Positions 44,511 to 57,468 of a stretch of 64,000 bases of DNA are shown here, in pieces. The stretch is taken from positions 186,001-250,000 of the forward strand of contig MCGO01000028.1 in assembly GCA_002104985.1 (NCBI GenBank). The letters are read 5' to 3'. A program made the translations under genes and the position numbers. Position 1 is the first letter of the stretch. Each line of letters starts with the position of its first letter. Below the pieces are notes generated by a model that saw only the letters and a list, made by a program, of their open reading frames with translations, did no database searches and was not told the origin of the DNA. The DNA is from Rhizoclosmatium globosum. Lineage: Eukaryota; Chytridiomycota; Chytridiomycetes; Chytridiales; Chytriomycetaceae.

Positions 44511-47229
44511 TTACTGCTTTCCGGAATCCTCCTTCAAACCCACTGTTCTGTTGAATACATACTTTTCTTTGGCGACTTCAGAGTCTTTGTCAACACAGTA
44601 GTAACCCAATCTCTGGAACTGGAACTTGTCCTCAACCTTGGCAGTTCTGACACCAACTTCGGCCATGGCATTGACGACAATCAATGAGTTGGGGTTGATA
44701 TCCGACAACCAACCACCTGGAACAACCTTCTTGTCCAATGGGTTAGGGTGCAAGAACAAGTTGGAGTAGTTTCTGATCTCGACTGGAACCGGAGACTTGT
44801 CCTTCTTGGACTCAGCAACCCATTGAATGTATGCCTTTGGCTTCTTGGTAGAGTCCTCAATAACAGCCTTAATCTCAATAACCTTGCCAGTAGCGTCCTT
44901 GACAACCTCCTTGGCAGTGATTTGACGAGGGACGTTCTGCAAACCAACACTCTTGCCCAAAATCAAACGGAAAAAGTCTGGGTCGTCTTCCTCCTTGAAA
45001 TCACTGGCGTCAATGTAAATGGTTCTCGTGAACGGAATCGCGTGAGTTCCCATGGCGGTGTCCTTTGGATGGTTGGCAACATTGATGTACTCGTGGTGGT
45101 CTTCAGGCAAATTGGTGATAGTAACCTTGATAGGTTCCATCACAACCATCAAACGAGGGGCAACCTCGTTCAAATGGTCACGCACAAAGTTTTCAAGACG
45201 TTCAGCTGGGATGACTGAGTTTGCGTTGGTGACTCCCAATTCACGGACAAAGGCGTTGATGGCTTCTGGAGTGAATCCACGACGACGGACTCCGACCATG
45301 GTGTACAAACGTGGGTCGTCCCATCCAATAACGTACTTCTCGTTCACGAGCTGGAGGAGCTTACGCTTGGACATGATGGCGTATGTGAGGGCGAGACGGC
45401 CATATTCCCATTGGACTGGCTTGTAGAGCTCGAGGGCATCAACAAGCCAGTAGTATGACTCACGGGAGAGGGTAAATTCAGTAGTACACAAGGAATGAGT
45501 AATGTCTTCGAAAGAGTCAACCAGACAGTGAGTGTAATCATATCTGTTGGAGTGATGAGAAAAGTTTGAATAAAATAAGAAACTCACGTTGGGTAAATAC
45601 ACCAGGCGTCTCCGGTACGGTAGTGGTGAGAGTAGAGCACACGGTATGCGACCAAGTCCCAGAATTGTGGGTTGGGGTTGAACATATCCATCTTCATTCT
45701 CAAAATAGCCTCTCCCTCAGCGTACTCTCCGTTCTTCATTCTTTCAAACTCCAAGAGAGATTCAGAGATGGGTCTGTTTCTGTGAGAACACTCAGAACGT
45801 GGACCCATACTGTCTCCTCCTCTGTGGTGGTGAATTTCCTCTCCAGTACAGTGGCAGATGTACGCCTTATCTTTCTGAATCAACTCGACAGCCAGATCGT
45901 ACAATCTTTGGAAGTGGTCGGAGGAGTAGGTGATTTCAGTTGGCTCAAATCCAAGCCATCTGATAGTGTCCAAAATCGAAGTGAAATATTTCTCCTCTTC
46001 CGCCTCAGGGTTTGTGTCGTCGTAACGCAAGTTGGTGATACCGCCGTGAGCTTGGGCGAAACCAAAGTTGACGTTGATGGCTTTGGCGTGACCAATGTGA
46101 AGGAATCCGTTTGGTTCAGGTGGGAAACGCGTGACAACTCGGCCTCCAGTTCTCTTCAAGTGCTCCGTCATGAGTTCTGGCTTAATTTGTGGGTTACCTC
46201 CTGGCTTATGCAGCTGAGAAAGCTGGCCTTCGTGGACAAACTTGTGCGTCTTCGCCATTTCCGCAATTGTTGGCTTCGCCTGAGGAGCGACAGCAGGCTT
46301 TTTGGCAGTAGCATCGGCAGCTGGGGCGGCCTTCTTGACCGGCTATAAAACTTCATAAGTTCACTGTTTGAGCATTTATAGATGGACTTACAGCCCCCTT
46401 TGGACCCAAGACCTCCACTAACTTTTTCTCAACCTCTTCTTTGACAGTAGCAGCATTCGCCCATCTCAATTCACGCTTCATTTCAGCAATCAAGACTCCC
46501 AAGGCAGAGTGACCCTTCTTTTCAATTTCGTCCTTCTTTGCGACCATGATCTTGTTGATTGCTGCGATAATTTCCTTCAAGGTAACTTCGACACCTAAAG
46601 TAGAAGCGTTAAGTAAAGATGGCCAAGGGTTGTGGCAGAGATCCATCGATATCCCCAGCATCGGCCGAATGTTCCCCCCCTAAACAACGTTCGATTGCTG
46701 AATACATCCATAAAATGTCCAGATCGATATTCATCAGTTCAGGTTGAGCGACGTGAGTATAACTCAAAAAACGAAAAGACTCATACCAACACCACAAGCT
46801 TCATCGAAAGCTTTTGAATCGATAGGGCCTTCTTTGATGGCTTCAGTGAACTTGATTGCAGCTGGAAACAAATGTTAGAAAGCCTCAGTGAGCATGCGAG
46901 AACAAACCTGCGATTTGGTCAGTGGTTTTGAGCTTCTCCTCCACAATTGCCTTTCCGAGGTAGATAAGGTGTGTGCTTCCGGCAATGGCAGTGGCAGTTG
47001 AGGCAAGCGTGTACAATGCGGCAATGAACTTATCATCCTTGGAAACCTGTGATTGTGTTCGCCACATGGCTACTGCTTCAGCATCACCTCGCATATCATC
47101 AACTCTCTTACTCACCTCAGAAAGCAATGTTTCAAATCGACCACAGATCTTTTTGTTTCCGGCTGTTTCTTTAGCTTTCTGGTCGCTGAAACCCAGCGAC
47201 TTGAACAGGGCAATCGATGCTTCGCTCAT
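44511..47229 (-). CDS. GLN4: Glutaminyl-tRNA synthetase
   Basis: Class I aminoacyl-tRNA synthetase charging tRNA-Gln in the cytosol. The eukaryote-specific N-terminal domain starts [20 protein letters not shown] and reaches ~residue 220 with a Lys/Ala-rich linker. The catalytic domain shows [20 protein letters not shown] (HIGH), [52 protein letters not shown] and [13 protein letters not shown] (KMSKS equivalent MSKRK). The C-terminal beta-barrels include [19 protein letters not shown] and [20 protein letters not shown]. Stop at 44511-44513. Several ~50-nt introns, all reading in phase. Confidence 0.97.
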
Positions 47230-47803
47230 TCTTTTTTTGATGAATCACCTTCAGAGATAGGAAGAAAGGCAAGAGAAGAAAGAAGACAGAATAATGAATC
47301 ATCTTTTTCTTACTTTAAGGTGAAGAAGCTGATCCACTGCACTATGTTTTTAACAATGTTCGTGTTGTTGATAGGGCTTTTTCAAAAACTCCGCCAACTA
47401 TTGCAATCCAAATCCAAGTCCGCTCCCCGTTTGAGTTGAAGTTCATTTTAATATTTTTGGCCCATTTCTCAGCCAACCCTTGTTGAAGGGGTCATTTGGA
47501 AAAGCGTACGGGACAAAGGGTGCAAACCAAGTTGCACCCCAAACCCCATTTTGGTTACCTCACCCAACGCCCACTGACTGTGTATTGGCGATACAGCCTC
47601 TAGAACTTGATAAAGATATGGTATAAGGTGCTAATTGCTATCTGTGGCAGTCCGGTGTAATCTGGGGTGCGGCGGACTTTGTTTCTAAAAGGCCAATTTC
47701 ATATTCTGCCAAGCGGATAAGAGCCAAAAAGACATCCCAAAGAACTCCGACTGGAGCCTGTCCCCACTTGCTCCCAGTCGACTTCATCCCCTAACCACCA
47801 GCA
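47230..47803. promoter_or_regulatory. Divergent promoter region between GLN4 and the Zn2Cys6 gene
   Basis: 574 bp without a supported gene. A CCAAT occurs at 47693-47697. Short open frames extending from the left are read-through shadows. No tRNA, repeat or mobile-element signature recognised. Confidence 0.4.
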
Positions 47804-49987
47804 ATGCTCACACCACATATCCGCACACGCAGCTGCGAGAACTGTCGCACATTACGCAAACAATGTGACAAGGGACTGCCATCATGTACACGCTGCCAAC
47901 AACGCGGCATTCTATGTCGCTATGCGGTGGCAGTGGCGGGAGGGAATCTTACGCAAGATATGCAGCCCTTCAATGGTCTGGAGCTACAGGAACAGTTGGC
48001 TCTTGTCCAGCGGGGAAAGAGACCTACACCATGTCTGGAATGCAAGTCCCTTCGAAAGCGTTGTGATACGGCTCGTCCATCTTGTGAACGATGTCTAGGC
48101 AGGAACGTGATCTGTGAATATCCAACTCGACGATTTCTGTCCGCTCCGCCGCCAGCAGTTGAACCGCCTCCGCTCCTTCAACACTCGGCCCGTATACCTC
48201 GTCAATATTCATATGATATGTCTATTTCGTTGATTGACGATCCTCACGAATTCGTTCGGAGTCAATCCATGGAACCTGAATTTCCTTGGATGCGATCGCT
48301 CCCAACTTCAATGTCAGTTATGGAACAAATATTGTCACACTTTAGATTTAATGCATATGATCAACTGCCTCCCTCCTTGGCATCTCCTTTAAGTCCTGTT
48401 GATTCAAATGAGGAGTTTACAATTGTTGCGGACTATCTGAAGAGGTCCCTCTCCCACTCAAGGTCTTCTTTCACTATCATTTTTCCGTTGACAGCACTTG
48501 CTTCATTTTTTGCAGATCCACCAGCCATCAGGTGACATTGTTGCTTTCTTATTCTATTTGACACGTGACAATCTAATCTCCATTATTACACTATCAGATT
48601 AACGCTTTGTACAATAGCCGCTTATTTTACGCCTACTCTTCCTCCTGGAATTATATCTATCTATTATGACAATGCAAAGATTCTGCTTAGTCAAACTGAC
48701 GTGCCGTCGCACAAAGATACCCAAGCCTGTTCTCTTCTCGGATTATATTCTCTTTGGAATGGAGAACTACCTTCCGCATCAACATTATTCAACAAATCGG
48801 ATCTCATGATACGAACGTTGAGGTTGGACGTTGATCCGAATGAGGCTATATGGCTTCCTGAAAACTTGTCAGAAGCCGAAAAGGAAGAATATCGTCGCAC
48901 TTTTTGGGTATCTAGTGTATATTGTAAGATTCACAAGCTGTCCAACGGACTCCTGGATTCTGATTTAACGCACCCGACAACGCCAAACTCCATCATGTAC
49001 CAAATTGAGGAATCAACTCAAACCGCCCCTATTGTTTATCTATACCATCTTCTCGACGTGACGGCTGACGTGTTACGATATGTGACGCGAACGTCTTCAT
49101 CAAATGTTCTTGACAATACCCCGTTTACACCGCTCCAAAAACGTCTAGATTCCTGGCACGCAACCGTGCCGCCCATATTACATCTCGAATTCTCTGACCC
49201 AAATCTTCCTGCAAAGCTTACTGGCGTTGAAACCTCATGTCGAACACTTCTCAACCTCTTTTATCATTCCACTGTATGTCAACTACACCGATTACGGCTG
49301 TATCTCTCAAAGTCCTGTACTGTATCAAGTACACCGCAACTGACAATATCACTTGTCTCTGTATTCCAAAGTGCCCACCATATATCCAATATTGCAAGAA
49401 TTCTGCTTCCACTCATTGCAAGTGATCCAGAGCTCTATTTTTACAGTTATATACCTTTTTTTGAAGCTGCTGTATCGCTGTGGTTCCTCGCATGCCGTTC
49501 TCGTGGGGACTGGATTGATGAAGTGTTGTTGGCAACGGGAGGGGTTGGTCTTGATGCTGAAGAGACAGAAAGTGATTCTGAGGTTAAGCAGGAGGCGTTT
49601 AGTAGAGGTACTGATAGCAGGAGGACGTATGCTACACCTGAAGTTGGCGGTGGGTTAGAAAAGTTTTATAGAGAGTTGAAATATGCCGTTCAGAATGTGT
49701 TGGACGCTTTGCGTGTGTTTCAGGAGAAGATGGAGCGAAATGTTGTCGCGAGTAAGGCGGACTTGAATTTCATGGCTTCTTTGACGGACGAAGTCGTGGA
49801 TCATAGTTTAAACTTGACGAGTCGTGTCAACTTCTTTACACCTCTTGTACACATTGTACAAGTTATGGTTGCTGAAATTGAGACAGTGTGCGTCGGCTTT
49901 GAAGTGAAAGTTCAACCGGGTATGGAAGCCAAGGTATTTGATATTCCCAAACCTTTAGTGTTTCTTTCTCTGATGTTTGGTGAATAA
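47804..49987 (+). CDS. Fungal transcription factor with two tandem Zn2Cys6 clusters
   Basis: Two exons (47804-48531 and 48598-49987), 705 residues. The N-terminus has two binuclear zinc clusters: CENCRTLRKQCDKGLPSC with TRCQQRGILC (residues ~11-38), and CLECKSLRKRCDTARPSC with ERCLGRNVIC (~77-104), both with C-x2-C-x6-C-x5-C-x2-C-x6-C spacing. The remainder resembles the fungal-specific transcription factor middle-homology region (LLGLYSLWNGELPSAS, RTLRLDVDPNEA, EYRRTFWVSSVYCK). Targets unknown. Fungal regulators usually carry one such cluster; here the second could come from domain duplication. Expected in the nucleus. Confidence 0.85.
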
Positions 49988-50051
49988 AAAACATAAAACC
50001 AAGATTTATTCCAATATGCGAAAAACAAAACAAAAACAAAATCTATCAAAG

Positions 50052-53000
50052 CTACAGCTGGCCAAACCCGGCATTCAGAAACTCAAGAATCAGATTCTTG
50101 CCATCGTGTTTCAGGCCATGTACCGTGTTCTTGACCTTGTTCACTACTCCATCATTCCACCCCAGCAATTTATCCAGCAAAGCTCCCAGTTCCTCTTCCG
50201 GAACCATAACCCATATTAACAACAGCATCATAATCAGGGTGAATAGAGGTAACCAGAAGATCCACAGTGCGCGCTGTTTCCTTCTCTGCTTCCTCTCAGC
50301 ACGTCTCAACTTCTTTGCTTGTTTGCACGCGTATTGATGTGTTCCCAACCCGTTGTTCCAGGACTCACAACACATATCTTCATCCACGAAACCAGAGAAC
50401 GGCACTACAGACACGGTTCGATCCAGCTGCTGTTGAAGTTTCTTTCCATTCACTTTTCGCACTTTATCTCCGTGCAGGCCTTGCAGTTCGGCGCTCGTGA
50501 AGAGGTTGGAGTAGTTGACATCAACGCGATTCACAATCAGAGGTGTTGCCATGGTATGTACAAGTGGGCCGAGGAAGGAAAACATCTTGAACCCGTCCAT
50601 AATGTTTTTCAGTTCTTCTTCAGGGTTTGTCCAGCGCTGGTTTGTGATTTCGTTCAGCTTGGATGACCCTTTTGGAATTGCGCCGAGACTGGCTTTGGAT
50701 CCTTTGCGCAGAGAAAGAGTTGATGGAAGTGGGGCTGCACATAACTCCGCAACCAGTTTGTCGATTGGAAGGGCTGATGCGGCAGTAGGTTTTGAGGCTA
50801 CAAACTCTGGAACGGCTGGTACAGAGAACACACCGCCTGTACTGTTCATACGCGTGACACTCTTCCTTTCGACTTCAGGAACTGGCACAGGGACTTCTTC
50901 AGCCTCAACTTCCTCCTCCTCTTCATCCTCCTCCTCATCAGCAGTGTTTTCGCTGAAGATGCCCTCCTTCACAGCCCCTTCAAGAACTTTGACAAAGGCT
51001 TCAACTCCACCAGTTCTTCTCTTGGCCAATGCAAAGCAAGAAACACCGTTCTTGCTAGTTAACAGAGTAGATGCTCCCGCCTTGACGAGAATTCCAACTG
51101 TTGGCCACTGTCCAGCCTGAACTGCAAACATGAGCGGAGTGAAACCATTGCGGTCTCGGGGGTCAACATCACAGTCAAGAGAAATCAAGTACTTGACGAG
51201 GGTTGTCATTCCCGCGAGAGAAGCAAGATGCAACATGTTGAGACCATTGCTTCCATGGAATGTCATGTCCAACAACGATGTGAGAACAACCTGTGGCTGG
51301 GACTCTTGCTGCACAGAATGTTCTTCAAGACTGAATAGGGAATTCAGGATAGCAGTTTCGAGCTGGTTTCGAGCAAGTTCCGTGAATGTAAGGGACGAAT
51401 CGTGGATGGTTTCTTGAGCTGTTTCATTGACAATTCGCATGGCAATCTATAGGTATAGAGAGTCAACACTTGAATTACGAGAAACTCAAGATTTTAACTC
51501 ACGTTTCTGGCACTATCCAGTGATCCAGTCATTCTCAACCCAACCACTTGTAGAGCCAACTCCATCAAAGACCTATCCAAATCATCCTTGTACATGAATG
51601 TAACCGGAATATCAGGAACTCCAGTATTAGCGGGGAATCCAGCAAGTGCTTTCAATGTGACAGGAACAGGACCAGGCGTTGAAGAGGGCGGTAGAATGCA
51701 AATCATGGTTGAAGTTCCCCAGACTTGTGTTGTGATGGCTTCAAGATCTCCAAACACAGCAATCAAACCATTATGAATATTTTCACCCAAAATTGTAATT
51801 TCAACACCACCTTGAATTGGACCTGATTGAAGAAATTTCAAAGTTGAGTTTCAAGAAATAATCATCGCCACAAGCCTCTACAAACCTTCTCCCGGAATAA
51901 TTCGGTTGATGATAGCAGTTGGAACTGTAGGAACAGTGGGAGCGAAAGAAGCTTGAGGAGGTGGAGATTGGAATTGTTTTTTCGTCCTTCGGAAATCCGA
52001 GTCCCCTTCTGAATTTGATCGAATCCCAAAGTTTTCGAATAGAGGTGCATTTGATTCTGAAGCTAGTAAAGCCGGAATGAATTGAGCAATAATATCATCT
52101 TGCATGTTGTTGTTTTGACGAACGACAGTGTTTGGTGGAGATGTAGGGTTGTTCAACATGGATAGTTCGGGGATCATGTCTGCGAGGAATTCATCTGTAC
52201 GAGAACGCTTTTGGCCAGCTGTTGTTGTTGCGGGGATTGCTGCTGCTGTTTTCGATTTTGTTCCTTTGTGGTCATCGGTGATGAGGATTGGGGGAGAAAT
52301 TCCCGTTGCAATTACGTTTGAATTGTGGTCGCGAGCAATGAAATATACACTGATTGATGTGGAAGATTGACCCAAAAGTTGGGGAATGAAGTGGTTAGTA
52401 AAATTTTGTGAGGCCCTTTCCCCCCCCCCAAAAGCTGTGATGCCACCACACAATCAACATACCAAAAGCCAGTTTTTTCGTTGTGGTGTCTGCAATAACA
52501 TGTGATTCGAGTTGGTAGAATAGTATCACCGCTGCTGAAGTCGACATAAGAGCCGCAATTGAATAGTACAATCTTTCCAGCATCATTATCAGCTGCAGCC
52601 GCAGATGTATTCCCATTGAGATCCAGGTTCAATGATCCCACATCTTCCATTTTGACGTCCGCATTTGGTGACGTTACAGAGGCAGCCGGTTCTGACTTTT
52701 TCTTGCTCCGTTTCAACTAGGTCCAACAGCGTTAGAGAGTGGTTGGAGTAAGATGGATTCGCTTACTTCACGTTGTTGACAGCCTGAACAAATCTGCACG
52801 TCTTTCTTTGGGTCTGAGGCACAGATGATGACGGCTTGGAGGTCCAGGACTTTGTTGAGTGGAATGAGGGAATAGTCAACCACATTCTGCGATTTGCGCA
52901 GCTTCTCCTTCGTGACGAGCTGTTCAGGCAGACGCAAGTGCGACCAGGCGGATGTTTTGTTTCCCTGAAGGAGGAAAGAGGGGTGTGTGAGTTTTGAGTG

Positions 53001-53434
53001 ATGAAGCAGGAATGGGAACACACCAGCACATCAACCATCTGCAAACACAGCTTCGTCTGCGTTTCGACTCTGCTTCTGGCGTTCTGCAGCGGCACGCCGA
53101 GCACCTTGATCGCAAAGCCACCGGAGAAGGCAAAGGCGGCATCCATCTGGGCCTTGAGGCTGTCGAGTGAGGCATCGCCAGTTGAGTTCAGGGCTGCCTG
53201 TTTCGGTGCTGAAGCCACTGTTGCTCCTGCTGCTGCAGCTGATGATACCGAGAACACTGAAGTAGTTCCAGCGTTGTTTGAAGAGGTTGAGCCCAGGGCT
53301 CCAACGGGTCCGAGTCGTGGCTGCCACTGCGGTGACCGCGCTCCCTCACTCTCCCCGGCTGAGTACATTGATGCGTATGCTGAGTCGTCTCCGTCTGAGT
53401 TGGCTGGGGACTGAAACCGCTCCTTCGAAAACAT
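50052..53434 (-). CDS. Mga2/Spt23-like membrane-anchored transcription factor (IPT, ankyrin, C-terminal TM)
   Basis: Exons from MFSKERFQSPANSDGDD (53434). The conserved N-terminal region KVLGVPLQNARSRVETQTKL, LPEQLVTKEKLR, RITCYCRHHNEKTGFCVYF and GISPPILITDDHKGTK matches Mga2/Spt23. Next come an IPT/TIG domain (SGPIQGGVEITILGENI), ankyrin repeats (GLNMLHLASLAGMTTLVKYL, GFTPLMFAVQAGQWPTVGIL), an acidic Glu-rich linker, and a single C-terminal membrane span (IFWLPLFTLIMMLLLIWVM). In yeast such proteins sit in the ER membrane and are released by ubiquitin/proteasome processing to induce fatty-acid desaturase. The exon after TGF joins to CVYFIARDHN across a ~138-nt intron that contains a run of Gs, so the apparent poly-Gly reading there is not coding. 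Confidence 0.87.
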
Positions 53435-53810
53435 GTCACTGGCGGTCCGTCGAGAAAGAATGGCGTGTGTTGGAGACGCTGGTGGTGGTTGGCAAAAAAT
53501 TTCGTTGATTCCGTCTCCCTCCCCAAAAACTGGAATACATCAAGTGAAAGAAATGAATCAGCCAGTTATCACTGTAGAACATAAAAGAAGAATGAATCAT
53601 GTATGAAGGCCTTACTCACAGTCTTTTCCTTCCCTACTACGAGCAAGTTTTGCCAACATGGACATCAGAATAAAACACATTACAACTGGTTATTATGACA
53701 CAAATTCGGGTGAAAAATGAAAGCTTTGGAACAAAAGAGTGGGAAACGAGGGCAAAAGTTCAAAACGTTCTACAAAAGTTCTCACCAAAAAAACTCTCCA
53801 CCAAAGAAAA
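53435..53810. promoter_or_regulatory. Divergent promoter region between the Mga2-like and Argonaute genes
   Basis: 376 bp with no supported gene; open frames entering it from the right are shadows of the Gly-rich Argonaute N-terminus. No specific site could be identified. Confidence 0.4.
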
Positions 53811-56800
53811 ATGGATAACAACCGAGGTGGACGCGGCGGCGGAAGAGGAGGAGGAAACGCACGTGGAGGAGGAGGCGGTGGCCGAGGTGGTGGACGCGGT
53901 GGATATTCGGCGCCAGGATCGGCTGGTGGTGGACAGCGTCAGGGACCACCAGGATTCCAGCAGCAGCCACAGCAACCAAGATCGGGACCAGTCCAGGCCT
54001 GGGGAGGTGCAACTAGTGGTGGTAGTGGTGGTGGTGGTGGTGGTGGTGGTGTTCCCAGAGGAGGCGGAAGTGTTGGTGCTGGGCAGGTGCAACAGAGACC
54101 ATCGCCACCAGCTTCGGCTTCGGTCTCGGTCCAGCAACAGCCACAACAGCAACAGCAACAGCGCCTCAGTCAACCACCACGCGCCTTTGTCCCGCAGCCA
54201 CAGATGCCGCCCTTTGAACTTGATGCTGAGATTGTCGCTTTGGAGCGTGTTCGTCCAACCCGCCCAAATCCAGGTGTCAAAGGAAAACGCATCCGTCTCT
54301 TTGCCAACTCGTTTCCAATGTCCATTCCGGACTCTGATTGCTTTCACTACGGTGCGTTTTCCCTTTTTTATTGCCTCCCCTTACATTGTTTCACGCCTCC
54401 TTCCCCTTCACCTTCACTTTTCACTTTACTTACAAAGAATCTCATTGTTTTTTCTTTCAGACGTCGAGATTAAACCCGACACGGTCCCTGCCGTAAACCG
54501 CCGCATCTTTGAACAATGGAAGAAGGTGGTTGCTGCCAAGGAGGCCAAAGACGCTGTCTATGACGGCCGCAAGAATCTCTATACCCCAAAAAAGATGCCC
54601 ATTCCTGAAGAAGGAAACGAAATGACTGTCGTCATCTCGGGTGAAGACAAAAAGTATGTTGTTTGTCGTAATTGGTTGTTGTCACGTGCTAATTAACTCT
54701 CCATTCTCCTTCCCTCCACCTGCCTCCCTTACGCTTCACAGAGAACAAAAGTTCAACTTCCGTGTCCGCCTGGTCGCTGTTATCAACATGGAACGTCTTC
54801 ACCGCTTCATTCAGAATAAGGGTGACAATGAAATTCCCCGCGAAGCCATGACCGTGTTGGATCTCATTCTGGCTTCTCGACCAAACGCTCTGTTTACGGC
54901 CATCAACAAGAAAACTGGTTCCTCGTTCTACAAGGCCTACAACCCACAATTCAACATTTCTGGTGGACTCAACTTGCACCAAGGTTGGAAGCAAAGTGTG
55001 AAAATTACCTACAAAGAAGTCCTTCTTAACTTGGATGTTGCTTGTACTGCCTTTTACCGTCCAGGTACTTTATTTTAGCTTGTCCAATTCTTTACATCAT
55101 ATTAATGTGAACAACAGGACCACTTCTTGACGTTGTTGCCGGATTCTTTAACAGAGGGCGTATCCAGGATATCAACCCAAGACAACTTGCTCCCGGTACT
55201 GTCGAGTTCCAACGTCTGTCCAAGTTCCTCTCGAACGTGAATGTTGAAATCACGTACCGTGACTCTGGTCGCCGCAAGTACAAGATCCGCGCACTCTCTA
55301 AACAGACACCAGACAAGGCCATGATTGTCATCACTGATACCAAAACCAAAATGACTGTCGCTGACTACTTTTTGAAGGAGTTCAAGATCCGTATCCAATA
55401 CCCCTTCCTTCCACTTGTCATGTGTGGAAACGACGGGCAGATTTTGTTGCCTATGGAGTTGTTGATTGTCAAGGAGGGACAGCGTCATTTGGGCAAGTTG
55501 TCTGATGTCCAGACTGCTGATGTGATCAAGATTGCGGCTGTTGCGCCACCTGAGAGACAAGGACGTATTATGGAAGGTAGAAAGTCTTTGCATGATGCAC
55601 CTGGTGGAGATTCGTTGATGAAGGCGTGGGGTGTCAATCTACAGCCACAGATGAAGCAAATTGAAGGGCGTATTTTGCCACAGCCTGTTGTGACTGGATC
55701 TGCTGAAGTGAGACCTCAAAATGGTGCCTATGATTTGTCCAAGGTTTGTTTTTGCTGTTCTCTCCTCGTTATTTTGCTAACTCCGAAACAATTCTGTAGG
55801 TTGGTAATGTCAAGTTCTTCCGTCCTGCCAAGCTCGAGTTTTGGTCTGTTGCTGTGTTTGGTGACACCCGTAACATGCAGTTTGACGCTGTTGCTGAATT
55901 CCTGGGCCGCCTCTTCACTGAATGTATGAACCGTGGAATGTACGTCTCCAAGCGTGATTTCAAGGATGTCATTGTTGCCCAGCAGCGCAGAGGTGTTGAG
56001 GAGACTCTCTTGGAAGCCAACAGAAAGGCAATTGAAGCCTCCCAGAAAGTTCTCCCACCTGGAAGCAAGATGCCTGCCTGTGCGCAAATGATCTTCTGTA
56101 TTTTCGACAAGGGCGGCGTGACTTACGACGAGATCAAGCTCTTCTCTGAGACGAAGCACAACCTTATGACTCAATGTTTCCTCTCGAAGCACTTGCCACC
56201 AAAAGGACCAAAGCCAGGAGTTACCACCAACCTTGCTTTGAAGGTTAACGCCAAGCTTGGAGGAGTTAATATGGTTGTCGACCCAGCTACTCAGCTCAAC
56301 GTTCTTGGTGCCCCTGTTCCAACTATGGTGATGGGAGCTGATGTTACTCACCCTCCCGCTGGAGCTAACGGTGGTGTTTCCATTGCTTCTTTGGTCGCTT
56401 CCATGGACGCCAAGTTTGCTGAATACCGTGCGGCCATCCGTGTCCAAGGCCCTCGTATTGAAATCATCCAGGACTTGAAGAGTATGGCTGCCGAGCATTT
56501 GAACCAGTTCCAACTCCGTGCGCGTGGTCGTTACCCTGACCGTCTCATTTTCTTCCGTGATGGTGTCTCGGAAGGCCAGTTTGGAGAGGTTGCGTTGCAG
56601 GAAGTTCAGAACTTGAAGATTGCGCTCCGTGAAGTTGGTGCTGGGCACTGTAAGTTGACGTTCTTGGTTGTCAACAAGAGACACGCGCATCGCTTTTTCG
56701 TTGCGGATCAGAAGGATGGTGATCGTAAGGGGAACTTGATGGCAGGAACTGTGATTGACACTGGTATGTTTTTTTATTCTAAGCGTTTTGTGTTTTCTTG

Positions 56801-57184
56801 GTTTTAACATGTTTTTGTCTTGTAGGAATCACTCATCCCTTTGAGTTTGACTTCTTCCTCAACTCCCACCAAGGTTTGCAAGGAACTTCTCGTGCCGCGC
56901 ACTACCATGTCTTGTACGATGAAAACAAGTTTTCCTCAGACGACTTGCAGGAAATCACGTACCGTATGTGTTACCTGTTTGCGCGTGCCTCTCGTTCTGT
57001 TGGAATCGTGCCCGCTGTTTACTATGCCCACTTGGTTGCTTACCGTGCCAGATGTTACCGTCCTGGAGGTGTTGGTGGGTCTTCGGAGATGGGTGGAAGT
57101 AGTACCGGAGGAATCGATAGTGCCGCTATTGATGAGTTTGAGAAGGTTACGGATGAGATGTTGAAGACGATGTTTTTTACTTGA
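53811..57184 (+). CDS. Argonaute (AGO/QDE-2-type)
   Basis: Small-RNA-guided effector of RNA silencing. Starts [15 protein letters not shown]: an RGG-rich then Pro/Gln-rich tail (~140 residues), a region often methylated in Argonautes. Then the N domain ([40 protein letters not shown]), linker, PAZ ([58 protein letters not shown]), MID and PIWI. The catalytic tetrad is complete: MGADVTHPP (Asp), [10 protein letters not shown] (Glu finger), [13 protein letters not shown] (Asp), [15 protein letters not shown] (His), so slicing is expected. The 5'-nucleotide pocket is suggested by [18 protein letters not shown]. Six introns, several slightly longer (100-130 nt) than elsewhere. Ends LKTMFFT. Confidence 0.96.
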
Positions 57185-57468
57185 GAGGGAGTCTGATTGT
57201 GTGTTGAAGTTAACCCTATATCCTTTTTTTTACTTTCTCTTTCCCCACTTCCCCCCACTATTCTTATCAATCTCTACCCTTGCTGGTCTTTCATAATACA
57301 TTATTGTTTTCAATACTTTGTTGTACCTGGAGTCTCCACCAGTTTCCCACATCAAAACGGTTTTCCATGGTACTTCAATGACAACGAAACTTTATTCAGA
57401 AAGGGAAGAAAAGGAGGGAATCCAATCTATTCCGTCAAGTTGGACAATGATTCCGATACTACTGAATA

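Noticed and set aside
52395..52480. Frameshift or poly-Gly coding segment in the Mga2-like gene
   Set aside because: A single ~138-nt intron (GTATGT...AATCAG) removes the G run and joins TGF to CVYFIARDHN in phase.
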